A stretch of DNA of 64,000 nt from Nocardia araoensis NBRC 100135. GTDB taxonomy: Bacteria > Actinomycetota > Actinomycetes > Mycobacteriales > Mycobacteriaceae. A program made the translations under genes and the position numbers. The notes beneath the pieces were generated by a model, which made no database searches, had not been told where the DNA came from, and saw only the letters and a list, made by a program, of their open reading frames with translations. The stretch lies in NCBI RefSeq assembly GCF_000308435.1, contig NZ_BAFR01000204.1, forward strand, positions 101,289 through 165,288, read 5' to 3'. Position 1 is the first letter of the stretch; every line of letters begins with the position of its first letter. Shown piece after piece: positions 24,496-33,169 of this stretch.

Positions 24496-25584
24496 TCATT
24501 TCAGGCCGGGATTCTCGGCATACACCTCGCGCAGTACCGACAGGTCGAACAACTGCGCGGCCTTGATATCGATCTTCGCGGCGCGCAGCGCGGCGATGTT
24601 CTGCTCGATCAAGGCGTCGGTCATCGAGAGCAAGCCGCCCGTGGCCGTATCCGCCGAAACCACCAGATCGTTCTGCGCCACGGCCTCTTTGGTCTGCTCG
24701 GCGAGATCGAGCTTCTGATCCTTGCCGTACACCTCGACCGCGAGCCGCGCCGCTTCGGCCGGGTCGGCCACCGCGTCCTTCCAGCCTTTGATCTCGGCGA
24801 CGAGGAACGCCTTGAGCTTGTCGCGCTCGTTGTCGATGGTCGACTGCGCGACCGTGAGCGTCTCGGCGACCAGCGGCAGGTTGAAGTCGGCGAACAAGAA
24901 ATGGGTGTTCTGGAAGCCCTTGGCCGCCAGGGTGATCGGTTCGTTGGTCACGTAGCTGACCCATCCGTCGACCTCGCCGTTGGCCAGCGGGGTCGGGTCG
25001 AATTGCGCGGGCACGACGGTGACATCGCCCGGCTTCAACCCGTTGGCGGTGAGCAGCGCGTTGAAGATCAGCTGGTTGGTGTCCTGCACACCGATCTTGC
25101 GGCCCTTCATGTCCTGCGGCGTCTTGATCGGTTTCGCCGCGGAGGACACGATCGCGAACGGGTTCTTCTGATAGGTGGTCGCGACGATCTTGGCGGGCAG
25201 GCCCTCCAGGATCGCGGGTGCGGTGGTCTGCGGCGCGGACAGGCCGAGCCACACCTTCCCGGTGTCCAAGCCGGCCTCCACCGACGTGCTGGCCGCGCCG
25301 CCCGCGATCAGGTCGACCGAACCGAAACCCGCCTCCTTGAAATAGCCTTTCGAATCGGCGAAGTATTCGCCCGCGAATTCGATGTTCTTCAGCCAGGACA
25401 GCTGCACCGCGACGCCGCCGTATTTCGAGCCGTCCGCGGTGGTGCCGCCCGGCCCATCACCGGAGTTCCCGCCGCAGGCGGCCAGCGCCCCGGCACCGCC
25501 GAGGGCGGCGCCGGCGAACGCGGAGTAACGGAGAAACGAGCGTCGGTTCAGGTGCCCGAACGTGGAGCGGTGCGCGGGTGTCAT
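24496..25584 (-). CDS. ABC transporter substrate-binding lipoprotein, NMT1/THI5 type
   Basis: A 362-residue exported protein. A twin-arginine-like signal (NRRSFLRYSAF, residues 13-23) is followed by a lipobox ALAAC at about residues 33-37, so it is probably a lipoprotein. The mature part has the NMT1 pattern VQLSWLKNIEFAGEYFADSKGYF, then GLPAKIVATTYQKNPFAIVS and a KTPQDMKGRKIGV segment. Members bind pyrimidine precursors, riboflavin, sulfonates or other heterocycles. The purine locus and the promoter element shared with xanthine dehydrogenase suggest a purine, urate, hydantoin or allantoin ligand. It is the last gene of its operon. Confidence 0.88.
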   Translation of the reverse strand: MTPAHRSTFGHLNRRSFLRYSAFAGAALGGAGALAACGGNSGDGPGGTTADGSKYGGVAVQLSWLKNIEFAGEYFADSKGYFKEAGFGSVDLIAGGAASTSVEAGLDTGKVWLGLSAPQTTAPAILEGLPAKIVATTYQKNPFAIVSSAAKPIKTPQDMKGRKIGVQDTNQLIFNALLTANGLKPGDVTVVPAQFDPTPLANGEVDGWVSYVTNEPITLAAKGFQNTHFLFADFNLPLVAETLTVAQSTIDNERDKLKAFLVAEIKGWKDAVADPAEAARLAVEVYGKDQKLDLAEQTKEAVAQNDLVVSADTATGGLLSMTDALIEQNIAALRAAKIDIKAAQLFDLSVLREVYAENPGLK

Positions 25585-25644
25585 GGGCCGAATCTAAAGG
25601 CAGCGCGTTTCATTTTCTTTACTTTGACGTTCCGAGCGAGGAAT

Positions 25645-26442
25645 TCACAGTCGTCCCGCTTCCGGTCCGAACCGGGCGAGCACCAGGTTCTCCACGACGC
25701 CGACGATCGCGTAGAGCACCACCGAGACCAACGTGACGATGACGATCGATGCCCACAACTTGCTGTACTGGAAGGTCGGGATCGCCCGGATCAGGCTGGC
25801 GCCCAGACCGGTGCCGCTGCCGAGCCACTCGCCGAGCAACGCGCCGATCAGCGCACCCGGCACCGAGATCCGCGCGGCGGCGAACACCGACGGCAGCGCG
25901 GCGGGCACGGCCACCATGCGCAACCCGGTCCAGCGCGACCCGCCGTACGCGGTCACCAACTCCAGCGCCTGCCGCGGCGCGTCACGCAATCCCGCCATGA
26001 TCATGACCAGCGCGGGGAAGAACACCACGATCGCGGCGAGCACCGCGACCCCGGCCACGCCACGGCCGAACACCAGCACGATGATCGGCGTGAGCGCCAC
26101 CAGCGGCACCGAGCGCAGCAGCATCGCCACCGGAAGGAAGGTCTGCTCGAGCGCGGCGAAGGACACGAACAGCGCGGCCACCACCAGTGCGGCGAGCATG
26201 CCCGCGCCGAAACCGATGGCCGCGTCGCGCAACGTGATCTGCAGATCGTCCAGGATCGCCTGCCGCGCGGTCGCGGCGTTGGGCGCCGTCACCAAGTAGG
26301 TCCAGATATCGCCCGGCGTCTTGCCGACCCGCGGGCCGACCTGCGGAAACGCTTTCAAGAATACGTACCAGATCACCAGCATCAGCAGCAGCGAGGTGCA
26401 CAGCGGGAACAGGAAGATCCCGATCCGTCGCAGCAGATTCAT
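25645..26442 (-). CDS. ABC transporter permease
   Basis: A 265-residue inner-membrane protein of the SsuC/TauC/ThiX type with about six hydrophobic segments. The first is IFLFPLCTSLLLMLVIWYVF near the N-terminus. The cytoplasmic EAA loop is recognisable near ELVTAYGGSRWTGLRMVAVPAALP (about residues 165-188), which contacts the ATPase. A second homologous permease precedes it, so the channel is probably a heterodimer. A short spacer of about 60 lower-GC bases separates it from the binding-protein gene. Confidence 0.88.
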   Translation of the reverse strand: MNLLRRIGIFLFPLCTSLLLMLVIWYVFLKAFPQVGPRVGKTPGDIWTYLVTAPNAATARQAILDDLQITLRDAAIGFGAGMLAALVVAALFVSFAALEQTFLPVAMLLRSVPLVALTPIIVLVFGRGVAGVAVLAAIVVFFPALVMIMAGLRDAPRQALELVTAYGGSRWTGLRMVAVPAALPSVFAAARISVPGALIGALLGEWLGSGTGLGASLIRAIPTFQYSKLWASIVIVTLVSVVLYAIVGVVENLVLARFGPEAGRL

Positions 26443-26494
26443 CGGGCGGCCCCCGTAACCTCGTTCGGCGCAATACTCGTCGTACCGTCGGGCG

Positions 26495-27241
26495 TCACCG
26501 CGCCTCCCGGACGGTCCAGGGCGCGGCCAGGCGGGCGACCAGCGCCACCAGCGTGTAGCCGACTCCGGCCAGCGCCGCGGCGGCCAGCGCCATGCCCCAG
26601 GTGCGCGGCACGTTGTAGGAGGTCTGCGCGGCGGTCAGCGCCACCCCGATGCCGCTGTCCACGCCACCGAGGTACTCGCCGATGATCGCGCCGAGCACGG
26701 CCGACGGCGCGGCGATCTTCAACGCCGCGAACGTGCTCGGCAGCGCCGATATCGCCTGCACCCGGTACAACTGCTGCCAGCGCCCGCCGCCGTAGGCGCG
26801 CACCAGTTCCAGGCTGGTCCGGTCGGCCGAGCGCAACCCGGCGACGGTGCCGACCATGGTGGTGAAGAAGCAGTACATCGCGGCCAAGAAGACCGTCGGG
26901 GTACGACCGCCGAACACCACCAGGATGATCGGGCCGAGCGCGAGCAGCGGGGTGCAATAGCTCAGGATCGCCAACTGGGTGGCCAGCGACTCGATCGGCG
27001 GAACCAGCACGATCAGGACGGCAAGGGCGATGGCCAGGCCGTTGCCCCAGACGAATCCCTGCAACGCGCCGAGCGCGGTGATCCGGAAATTGGGGCCGTA
27101 CAGGTCCCAGCCGTCGGTGTACATGGTGTGCAGCACCTGCCAGGGGCTGGGTATGGTGCCGCCCGCGACCTCGACCGCCGCCAGAGCCCACCACACCGCG
27201 ACCAGCCCGAGCACGCCGAGCACGCCGCCGAAGCGCTTCAC
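26495..27241 (-). CDS. ABC transporter permease
   Basis: A 248-residue membrane protein homologous to the following permease, with the EAA loop at ELVRAYGGGRWQQLYRVQAISALPS. The open frame extends upstream without a start codon; the GTG at 27241 is preceded by GGGAG at suitable spacing and begins MKRFGGVLGVLGLVAVWW, the first membrane span. It lies about 125 bases after the ATPase gene in the same direction and forms the second half of the permease pair. Confidence 0.87.
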   Translation of the reverse strand: MKRFGGVLGVLGLVAVWWALAAVEVAGGTIPSPWQVLHTMYTDGWDLYGPNFRITALGALQGFVWGNGLAIALAVLIVLVPPIESLATQLAILSYCTPLLALGPIILVVFGGRTPTVFLAAMYCFFTTMVGTVAGLRSADRTSLELVRAYGGGRWQQLYRVQAISALPSTFAALKIAAPSAVLGAIIGEYLGGVDSGIGVALTAAQTSYNVPRTWGMALAAAALAGVGYTLVALVARLAAPWTVREAR

Positions 27242-27365
27242 GCCGTGTCTCCCGTCCGCCGCACGCAGCGCGCGAACGGGTGCCGCCGCGCCGACCAGGT
27301 GTGCGCGCTCGACCGCTGCCAGCCCGGCCTGCGATGGCGCAGGCAGCGTTCCGGTTGGTGCTCGT

Positions 27366-28169
27366 TCATGCGACGCCTCCTTTTCCCGCGCTCCCGAACA
27401 GCAGCTCCGACAGATAGTCGTGCAGTTTGTGGAACTCCGGTGTCCGCATCATCTCCGGCAGCCGCGGACGCGGCAGATCGATTTCCACCAGTTCCAGCAC
27501 CCGCCCCGGCCGCGGGCTCATCACGGCCACCACGTCCGACAGGAACACCGCCTCGGCGATGCCGTGGGTGACCATCAGCGTCGTCGCGGGCTTCTCGGTC
27601 CAGATCCGCAGCAACTCCAGATTCAGCCGCTGTCTGGTCATGTCGTCGAGCGCGCCGAACGGTTCGTCCAACAGCAGCACGGTCGGCTGCACCACCAGTG
27701 CGCGCGCGATCGAAACGCGCTGGCGCATGCCGCCCGAGAGCTGCGCGGGCTTGGCCTTCTCGAAGCCCTCCAGCCCGACCAGGCGGATCAGGTCATCGAT
27801 CTGCCCCGGTTCCGGCGGGATGCCCGCGACTTGCAGCGGCAGCGCGATATTCGACGCCACCGACCGCCACGGCAGCAGCGCCGAATCCTGGAACGCGATG
27901 CCGAAGGCGTGCCTGCCCCGCAGTTCGGCGGGCGTCGCGCCGTCGATCAGCGCCTTGCCCGCCGTCGGCGTCTCCAGACCGGCCAGAATGCGCAACACCG
28001 TGGACTTGCCGCAGCCGGACGGACCGAGCAGCGACAGGAACGCGCCCTGCTCGGTGTGCAGATCGACGCTCGCCAGCGCCTCTACGGTTTTCCGCCCGAC
28101 TCGGAAGGTCTTGGTCAATCCGCTGAGATGAATTCCGGTCCCCCCGGCGGTGCCGCTCTCCGTGCTCAT
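27366..28169 (-). CDS. ABC transporter ATP-binding protein
   Basis: A 267-residue ATPase of the SsuB/TauB class. Walker A is LLGPSGCGKST (about residues 47-57), the Q-loop is in AFQDSALLPW, the signature is QLSGGMRQRVSIARAL, Walker B is VLLLDEPFGALD, and the switch His is in VTHGIAEA. The ATG at 28169 with GGTGG upstream is preferred over an upstream in-frame ATG at 28232 that would run through the promoter element. It is the first gene of the transporter operon, divergent from pnuC. Confidence 0.92.
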   Translation of the reverse strand: MSTESGTAGGTGIHLSGLTKTFRVGRKTVEALASVDLHTEQGAFLSLLGPSGCGKSTVLRILAGLETPTAGKALIDGATPAELRGRHAFGIAFQDSALLPWRSVASNIALPLQVAGIPPEPGQIDDLIRLVGLEGFEKAKPAQLSGGMRQRVSIARALVVQPTVLLLDEPFGALDDMTRQRLNLELLRIWTEKPATTLMVTHGIAEAVFLSDVVAVMSPRPGRVLELVEIDLPRPRLPEMMRTPEFHKLHDYLSELLFGSAGKGGVA

Positions 28170-28201
28170 GACGGCCACCATAGGAGCAGCCCGTTGCACG
28201 G

Positions 28202-28241
28202 ACATTGCGAATGGCGTCGCCAGATTGCGCAATCGTTACGG
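28202..28241 (-). promoter_or_regulatory. Element shared with the xanthine dehydrogenase promoter
   Basis: ATTGCG (28204-28209) and AGATTGCGCAATCGTTACGG (28222-28241) mirror the arrangement at 19328-19368. This copy includes the perfect 12-bp palindrome GATTGCGCAATC (28223-28234). It lies 33-72 bases before the transporter ATPase start and could also affect the divergent pnuC gene. Confidence 0.55.
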
Positions 28242-28311
28242 TCCGCACGCGCATTTCCGATCGCGGCGATCCGATCGGATGAGATGCGCCCCGCCGCGGG
28301 TTACACGACAG

Positions 28312-29013
28312 GTGAACCCGATCCTCGCGCTGCTCGACGCCAAGCTGCACATCGCGGGCTCGGAGATCCTCTGGCGCGAGGTGATCGGCAACGGCTTCGG
28401 CTTGGCCTCCGCGATCGGCGGCATGCGGCGGCGGGTCTGGGCCTGGCCGGTCGGCATCGCCGGGAACGCCCTGCTGTTCACCGTGTTCGTCGGTGGGGTG
28501 TTCCACACTCCGCAGCACCTGAACATGGCCGGGCAGGCCGGACGACAGCTGATGTTCGTCGCGGTCAGCGTCTTCGGCTGGTGGAGCTGGTACCGGCACG
28601 CGGCGCGCGGGACCGAGCTCGAGCACCGCGGCGTCGATCCGCGCTGGGCGAGCACGCGTGAACGCGTCGTCCTGGTGGTGGCGATGCTCGCGGGGACGGC
28701 CGTTTTCGCCCGGTTCTTCGAATGGCTGGGATCTTACGGTCCATGGGCCGAAGCATGGATCTTCACCGGGTCGGTGCTGGCCACCTACGGCATGGCACGC
28801 GGCTGGGCCGAGTTCTGGTTGATCTGGATCGCCGTCGACCTCGTCGGGATTCCGCTGCTGATCCGAGCGGGCTACTACCCTTCGGCGACGCTGTATCTGG
28901 TCTACGCGGGATTCGTCGTGTGGGGCTTCCTCATCTGGGTGCGGACCATGCGCCGAGGCACCGGCAGCGATGCGGCGCTCGCTCGAGTGGCGGCCACCGC
29001 CCCGGGCGAATAA
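28312..29013 (+). CDS. pnuC: PnuC-like nicotinamide riboside transporter
   Basis: A 233-residue integral membrane protein with about seven hydrophobic segments. The PnuC signature includes GGMRRRVWAWPVGIAGNALLF, then WSWYRHAARG (the W-x-W-Y motif) and WAEFWLIWIAVDLVGIPLLI. PnuC proteins take up nicotinamide riboside by facilitated diffusion. The GTG at 28312 gives the typical MNPILALLDAKLHIAGSEILW start; an ATG at 28279 would add 11 residues. It is divergent from the ABC operon, and a link to purine metabolism is not evident beyond position. Confidence 0.88.
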   Translation: MNPILALLDAKLHIAGSEILWREVIGNGFGLASAIGGMRRRVWAWPVGIAGNALLFTVFVGGVFHTPQHLNMAGQAGRQLMFVAVSVFGWWSWYRHAARGTELEHRGVDPRWASTRERVVLVVAMLAGTAVFARFFEWLGSYGPWAEAWIFTGSVLATYGMARGWAEFWLIWIAVDLVGIPLLIRAGYYPSATLYLVYAGFVVWGFLIWVRTMRRGTGSDAALARVAATAPGE

Positions 29014-29333
29014 CCGGATGTTCCCGGTTCACATATCGGTAACCTCGTCGCTACCGTCCAGAATCCACCCCTCACCACATCAATTCCCATTAGCGGGAAC
29101 AATCACGGCGACCGGGGATTGCCGACTACGCCGAACCTCTTGCCACACAACCATTGTCACATACCTGAAACAAATCGTATCGATGGGGGACATTGCCCGA
29201 CGGCCCCCGCTGTCCGCCGAATCCTGCTGACGCGAAGATCGGATGATACGGTTCACAGCAAACGGTCCGCAGCACGCACCATGCGTCATCGGATCGTCAA
29301 TTCGAACGTGAGTTTGTTTTCGAGGTCCGGCGT
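29014..29333. other. Lower-GC intergenic stretch
   Basis: About 320 bases between pnuC and the metallopeptidase gene with no supportable gene. The composition drops here and stays low until about 30530, marking the left side of a small foreign-looking segment. The metallopeptidase reading frame is open upstream to 29247, where an in-frame TGA (29244-29246) closes it; no start codon lies in that extension. Confidence 0.5.
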
Positions 29334-30299
29334 ATGTTTCCCGAGCGCTTGCATGGGGTTTCCCGAGCGATCCTGGGAGGCGCCGAAGACATAGTTCGGG
29401 CATTGAGCAGATATGCGGCACACGACGGTGGTGCGATCAAGTCTCGGAGCGAGGGGCTTCGTCGTATTGCCGACCGAGCCAGGGCGGCCGACGAACAAGG
29501 CAGCCGGAATATCGCCGCCGCATCCGGTCTGCCAAACAATTCGTCCAGAGCCGAATTTTCACCGACGAGCAATGCGGGTTCGCAACTTCCCATTCGTCGG
29601 CGGCCCGGCGGAACCGAGCGGATCAACAGGCAGATCGGCGAGGGACTACTAGAACGACATGGCATCGAGGCGTACGGGTTCGGCACACCGGGCGTCAGTA
29701 CAGATACGGTCCGTGGCATCGCCGCAGCCTTGGACGATATGCTCGCCAAATATCCGCACACCAGAATTCTATCCATAGAGATCGGCGACGTCGAGGGAGA
29801 TATCGCCAGGGCGCTCGAAGACAGAGTCGGCCTTACCGATCTCAGAGCGACCAGGATAACATTCTCCACCAAGTACGCCACAGACCCGGTACTGCTCTCC
29901 ACAGACGTATCCAAAGCGGTGCAGAGACGACATTTCGTCCCGAGATCCCACGGCCCGGCATATAGCACCATTGTTCACGAATTCGGCCATGCGCTAACTT
30001 ACGCAGGTCGCTCGGCGGCTGTGGGCAAGGCCGACTCGGCTTTGTTGGATCATTATCGAAAGACATACGGCCACAAGGGCTCTGACAGCGACACGGACGA
30101 ATCCTACCTAAAATGGCGTGACCAGCTGAGCGGCTACAGCTTCTGGAAAAATGGGGAGTTCCATCCGGTCGAGGCCCTGGCTGAGGCGTTCGCCGACGTC
30201 GAGCTGAATGGCGCCCGTGCCAGCGAACCCGCACAGGTTATGCATAGGCTACTGGTGGATACGGCAGAGTCGCAGTGGCGGAGAGAAGGATTGATGTGA
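29334..30299 (+). CDS. HExxH zinc metallopeptidase, polymorphic-toxin-like
   Basis: A 321-residue protein. The N-terminal 60 residues are helical and charged (IVRALSRYAAHDGGAIKSRS, then ADRARAADEQGSRNIAAASG), resembling the tail of WXG100/EspC-type secretion domains. A Ser/Pro-rich linker follows. From residue 94 a domain begins with RINRQIGEGLLERHG. The zinc site is TIVHEFGHALTYAG (HEFGH, 215-219) with a later HPVEALAEAFADVELNG, whose Glu would be the third ligand. This layout is known from metallopeptidase toxin domains. There is no signal peptide. Composition is lower in GC than the neighbours. The ATG at 29334 has GAGG upstream, but the protein may be the C-terminal part of a once longer effector. 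Target unknown. Confidence 0.75.
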   Translation: MFPERLHGVSRAILGGAEDIVRALSRYAAHDGGAIKSRSEGLRRIADRARAADEQGSRNIAAASGLPNNSSRAEFSPTSNAGSQLPIRRRPGGTERINRQIGEGLLERHGIEAYGFGTPGVSTDTVRGIAAALDDMLAKYPHTRILSIEIGDVEGDIARALEDRVGLTDLRATRITFSTKYATDPVLLSTDVSKAVQRRHFVPRSHGPAYSTIVHEFGHALTYAGRSAAVGKADSALLDHYRKTYGHKGSDSDTDESYLKWRDQLSGYSFWKNGEFHPVEALAEAFADVELNGARASEPAQVMHRLLVDTAESQWRREGLM

Positions 30300-30523
30300 G
30301 GGGCAGAGGTTTGTCAGCCGATCAGCTTCGACGCAACTTCGATACGAACCTGGCACGTGCGAAAGAGGGGCTGGCTCCAGGATCTCATTCAGGTCTCGGG
30401 CCTCGTGTCGAGGACACGTTGATCGCGATAGCGCTGGCCTACCCGGCAGCCAGTGATGAACTCATCGCGAGAGCCCAACGAGAGTTCGCTCAGGAATTGG
30501 ACAGACCCGACGACAGCGTGTAG
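30296..30523 (+). CDS. Small protein, possible immunity partner of the metallopeptidase
   Basis: About 75 residues from the GTG at 30296, which has GAAGGA upstream and overlaps the metallopeptidase stop; a GTG at 30275 would add seven. The sequence is helical and acidic at the end (LSADQLRRNFDTNLARAKEG, then VEDTLIAIALAYPAASDELI and AQREFAQELDRPDD). No domain recognised. The overlapping, same-strand position directly behind a toxin-like gene and the same low GC make an immunity or chaperone role the natural hypothesis, but nothing in the sequence proves it. Confidence 0.6.
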   Translation: MRGRGLSADQLRRNFDTNLARAKEGLAPGSHSGLGPRVEDTLIAIALAYPAASDELIARAQREFAQELDRPDDSV

Positions 30524-30535
30524 CGACGTCGGGTC
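30504..30535. terminator. Hairpin at the end of the toxin-like pair
   Basis: GACCCGACG (30504-30512) and CGTCGGGTC (30527-30535) form a perfect 9-bp stem with a 14-nt loop that contains the stop codon of the small gene. It stands between convergent genes (the DeoR gene ends at 30579) and probably terminates transcription. No T-run follows. Confidence 0.6.
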
Positions 30536-30578
30536 GAACGGCCTTCAGCCCGGCCGCGCGAGCTTGCGCGACGGCGGA

Positions 30579-31370
30579 TTACACCACGTCGACCCGCACG
30601 CCGGCCGCGCGGATGGCCGCCACCGCGGCCGGGTCCGCGTCGGTATCGGTGACCAGCACCTGCACCTGCTCGATGCCGCAGATGCGGGCCAGCGCGGTGC
30701 GCTCGAGCTTGTCCCCGGTGGCCACCACGATCACCCGTCCGGAGCGCCGCACCATCTCGGTGGTCACCCCGGCCTCGTCGATGTGCCTGCACTGGGCGCC
30801 GCCCTCGACGGAGACAGCGTTCACGCCGAGCACGAGATCGTCGAGCCGCAGCTCGGCGAGGGCGCGTTCGGCCAGCGGACCGTGCAGCTCGTAGGACTCC
30901 CGCCGGGCCACACCGCCGAGGACGATCGTGCGCACGTGTGGCCGCAGCACCATCTCCCCCGCGATGTTCAGCGCGTTGGTGACGATGGTGAGCTGCTCGT
31001 CACCGGCCGACCCGAGATCCGTGCGCCCGGCCAGCGCTCTGGCCACCGCCGTGGTCGTGGTGCCGCCGTTCATCCCCACCACCGCGCACGGATCGACCAG
31101 GGACGAGGCGTGTTCGGCGATGCGCTGCTTGGCCTCCCCCGCACTCTGCCGATACCGCGCGGGCAGATCGTAGGCCACCGAGGTCGCGACCACACCGCCG
31201 TGCGTTCTGGTGGCCAGCTGCTGTTCGGCGAGCGCGGTGAAATCGCGGCGCACCGTCGCCGCGGACACGCCGAGCCGCTCGGCGGCCTCCTCCACCGAAA
31301 GCCGCCCGGATTCGGCGAGCAGTTCCAGCAATCGGTTCCACCGTTGCGGACGATCGGTCGGTCCGGTCAT
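30579..31370 (-). CDS. DeoR-family transcriptional regulator
   Basis: A 263-residue repressor. The N-terminal DeoR helix-turn-helix reads RLSVEEAAERLGVSAATVRRDFTAL (about residues 23-47). The C-terminal sugar-phosphate-sensing domain has VGMNGGTTTTAVARAL and the late HIDEAGVTTEMVRRSGRVIVVATGDKL motif. In amino-sugar clusters such proteins (AgaR-like) sense phosphorylated sugar intermediates. It probably controls the divergent SIS/ROK/NagA and ABC transporter transcripts through the TGTGA repeats at 35392-35441. The ATG at 31370 gives a normal N-terminus. Confidence 0.92.
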   Translation of the reverse strand: MTGPTDRPQRWNRLLELLAESGRLSVEEAAERLGVSAATVRRDFTALAEQQLATRTHGGVVATSVAYDLPARYRQSAGEAKQRIAEHASSLVDPCAVVGMNGGTTTTAVARALAGRTDLGSAGDEQLTIVTNALNIAGEMVLRPHVRTIVLGGVARRESYELHGPLAERALAELRLDDLVLGVNAVSVEGGAQCRHIDEAGVTTEMVRRSGRVIVVATGDKLERTALARICGIEQVQVLVTDTDADPAAVAAIRAAGVRVDVV

Positions 31371-31481
31371 CTCACACCGTCCCGGTCGCGCGGGCAACCC
31401 GCTGTTTCGGCGAACACGCGAACAATAGGAACACACCCACCCGCCGCGGGCGGAAATCCGCACGGCCGACACCGGCTCGGC

Positions 31482-32183
31482 TCAGACCGCATCGGCCTCG
31501 GCGACGGGTCGGTCCAGAAGCCTCGCGGGATGCGCCGGGCAAAGACCGGAATGCACGAAGTAGGCGATCTCTTCGCAGATCTCGTCCAGGCTGACCGCCG
31601 TATCCGGCGCCGTGCCCTGCACCAACTCCTGGGCCAGGGAGGTGACCGCGCCGATCACGGCCAGCGCGAAGAGATCGAACCGCCGGGGGCCGGTCTCGCC
31701 GCGGCCGACGGCGCGTTCGGCCTCGCTGATCAGCAATGCCGACAGCAAGCGGCGCTGCTGCCTGCGCCACTCCTCCACCGCCGCGCTCACGCCGACCACC
31801 TCGACATAGCAAACCCGCGCGGACCGGGCGTCGGCACACGTGACGCTCAGATAAGCGCGGAAACTCGCTACCACGCGGGTGGGCAAGGGCTCGTTCTCGG
31901 TGGCCGCCAGGGCGGCGAGCGCGCATTCCAGCGCCCGGGAGGTGATGCGATTCCCCAAGGCGATGAGCAGAGCTTCGCGACTGCCCATGTCCTCGTAGAA
32001 ACTGCGCGTGGAGACGTTCGCCACGGCGCAGAGGCGCTCGATCGAGGTGGCCGCGTAGCCCTGGGTGCCGAATAGTTCCAGGGCGGCATCGATCAGGCGG
32101 GTCTGCCGCTGGGCAACCCGCTGCTCCTTGGACAGCCCGCCGTAGCTGCGACCGTCCTTGGGTCCGTGATCCCGCCGTGTCAC
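31482..32183 (-). CDS. TetR-family transcriptional regulator
   Basis: A 233-residue TetR protein with HTH in LIDAALELFGTQGYAATSIERLCAVANVSTRSFYEDMGSREAL (residues about 30-72). It has a basic Gly-rich N-terminal extension (RRDHGPKDGRSYGG). The ligand domain shows no clear clue. It sits on the same strand between the sugar permease genes and the DeoR gene, so it may be co-transcribed with the transporter; its targets are unknown. Confidence 0.9.
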   Translation of the reverse strand: MTRRDHGPKDGRSYGGLSKEQRVAQRQTRLIDAALELFGTQGYAATSIERLCAVANVSTRSFYEDMGSREALLIALGNRITSRALECALAALAATENEPLPTRVVASFRAYLSVTCADARSARVCYVEVVGVSAAVEEWRRQQRRLLSALLISEAERAVGRGETGPRRFDLFALAVIGAVTSLAQELVQGTAPDTAVSLDEICEEIAYFVHSGLCPAHPARLLDRPVAEADAV

Positions 32184-32275
32184 CGTTCGATGCTACCGCG
32201 CGGCTACCCACCCTCAGGTGCGCCGAACACTGGAGTGGCGGCGATTCCGCCATCCCGGCCGCCCATGCTCGCAGG

Positions 32276-33169
32276 CTATTTCACGCTGCCCGCGGTCAAT
32301 CCCGCCACCAATCGCTTCTCGATGAGAGCGAACAGCAGCACCACCGGAACGATGCCGACGGTGGAGATCGCGAACACGTACTGCCACGCGGTGTCGTACT
32401 GACCGACGAACTTCGTCAGCGCCACCGACAGCGGTTGATTCTCCGGCGTGGTCAGCACGACCAGGCTGGCGGCGAATTCGTTCCAGCACGCCACCACGAC
32501 GAAGATCGTCGCGGTCACGATGCCCGGCCAGACCAGCGGCAGGCTCACCCGCACCAGGATCTGCCCGCGGCCGAGTCCGTCGAGCATCGCGGCTTCCTCG
32601 ATCTCTCTGGGAATCGCCGCGAAGAAGCTGTGCAGGATCCACACCGCGAAGGACAGGTTGAACGCGGCGTTCACCAGGATCATCGCCAGCCAGGTGTCGT
32701 TGATGCCGAGCGCGAAGAACTCCCGGATCAACCCGGTGACCAGCACCGTCGGCTGCAACATCTGGGTAACCAGCACCAGGCCGAGGAACACCGCGCGTCC
32801 GGGAAAGCGATGGCGCGCCGTGTAATACCCCGCCGGGATCGCCACGGCCAGCACCACAGCGGTGGCGCAGACCGCGATGATGATCGTGCTGATCAGGTTG
32901 AACGGCAGCGGCGTCTCGGGCGTGTCCCACATCGTCGCGTAGTTGTCCGGATGCCACGACCGCGGCAGATACGTCGGCGGGATGCGCAGGATCTCGGCCC
33001 TGCTCTTCAGCGAACCGAGCACCATCACGACGAACGGCAGCAGGAACACCGCGGCGAGCACCACACCGATCGCGGTGAGCTCCCAGCGGCGTCGTGCGCG
33101 TCGCGCGGGCGCCACAGGGGCGACCGACGTCGCGGTCGCCCGCTCACGTTCCTCCACCCGCGTGCTCAT
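32276..33169 (-). CDS. Carbohydrate ABC transporter permease (MalG type)
   Basis: A 297-residue membrane protein with six predicted spans after a basic cytoplasmic N-terminus. The EAA loop EIEEAAMLDGLGRGQILVRVSLPLVWPG (about residues 192-219) is typical of CUT1 sugar permeases. It overlaps the partner permease by four bases. There is no ATPase gene in the locus; CUT1 transporters of actinobacteria often share one MsiK-type ATPase encoded elsewhere. Confidence 0.93.
   Translation of the reverse strand: MSTRVEERERATATSVAPVAPARRARRRWELTAIGVVLAAVFLLPFVVMVLGSLKSRAEILRIPPTYLPRSWHPDNYATMWDTPETPLPFNLISTIIIAVCATAVVLAVAIPAGYYTARHRFPGRAVFLGLVLVTQMLQPTVLVTGLIREFFALGINDTWLAMILVNAAFNLSFAVWILHSFFAAIPREIEEAAMLDGLGRGQILVRVSLPLVWPGIVTATIFVVVACWNEFAASLVVLTTPENQPLSVALTKFVGQYDTAWQYVFAISTVGIVPVVLLFALIEKRLVAGLTAGSVK

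Noticed and set aside
28222..28241. GTAAC-N6-GCAAT (minus strand) as a GlnR site
   Set aside because: The a-half fits but the b-half GCAAT departs from GAAAC at two of five positions, and the same departure occurs at 19349-19368; a different regulator is more likely.
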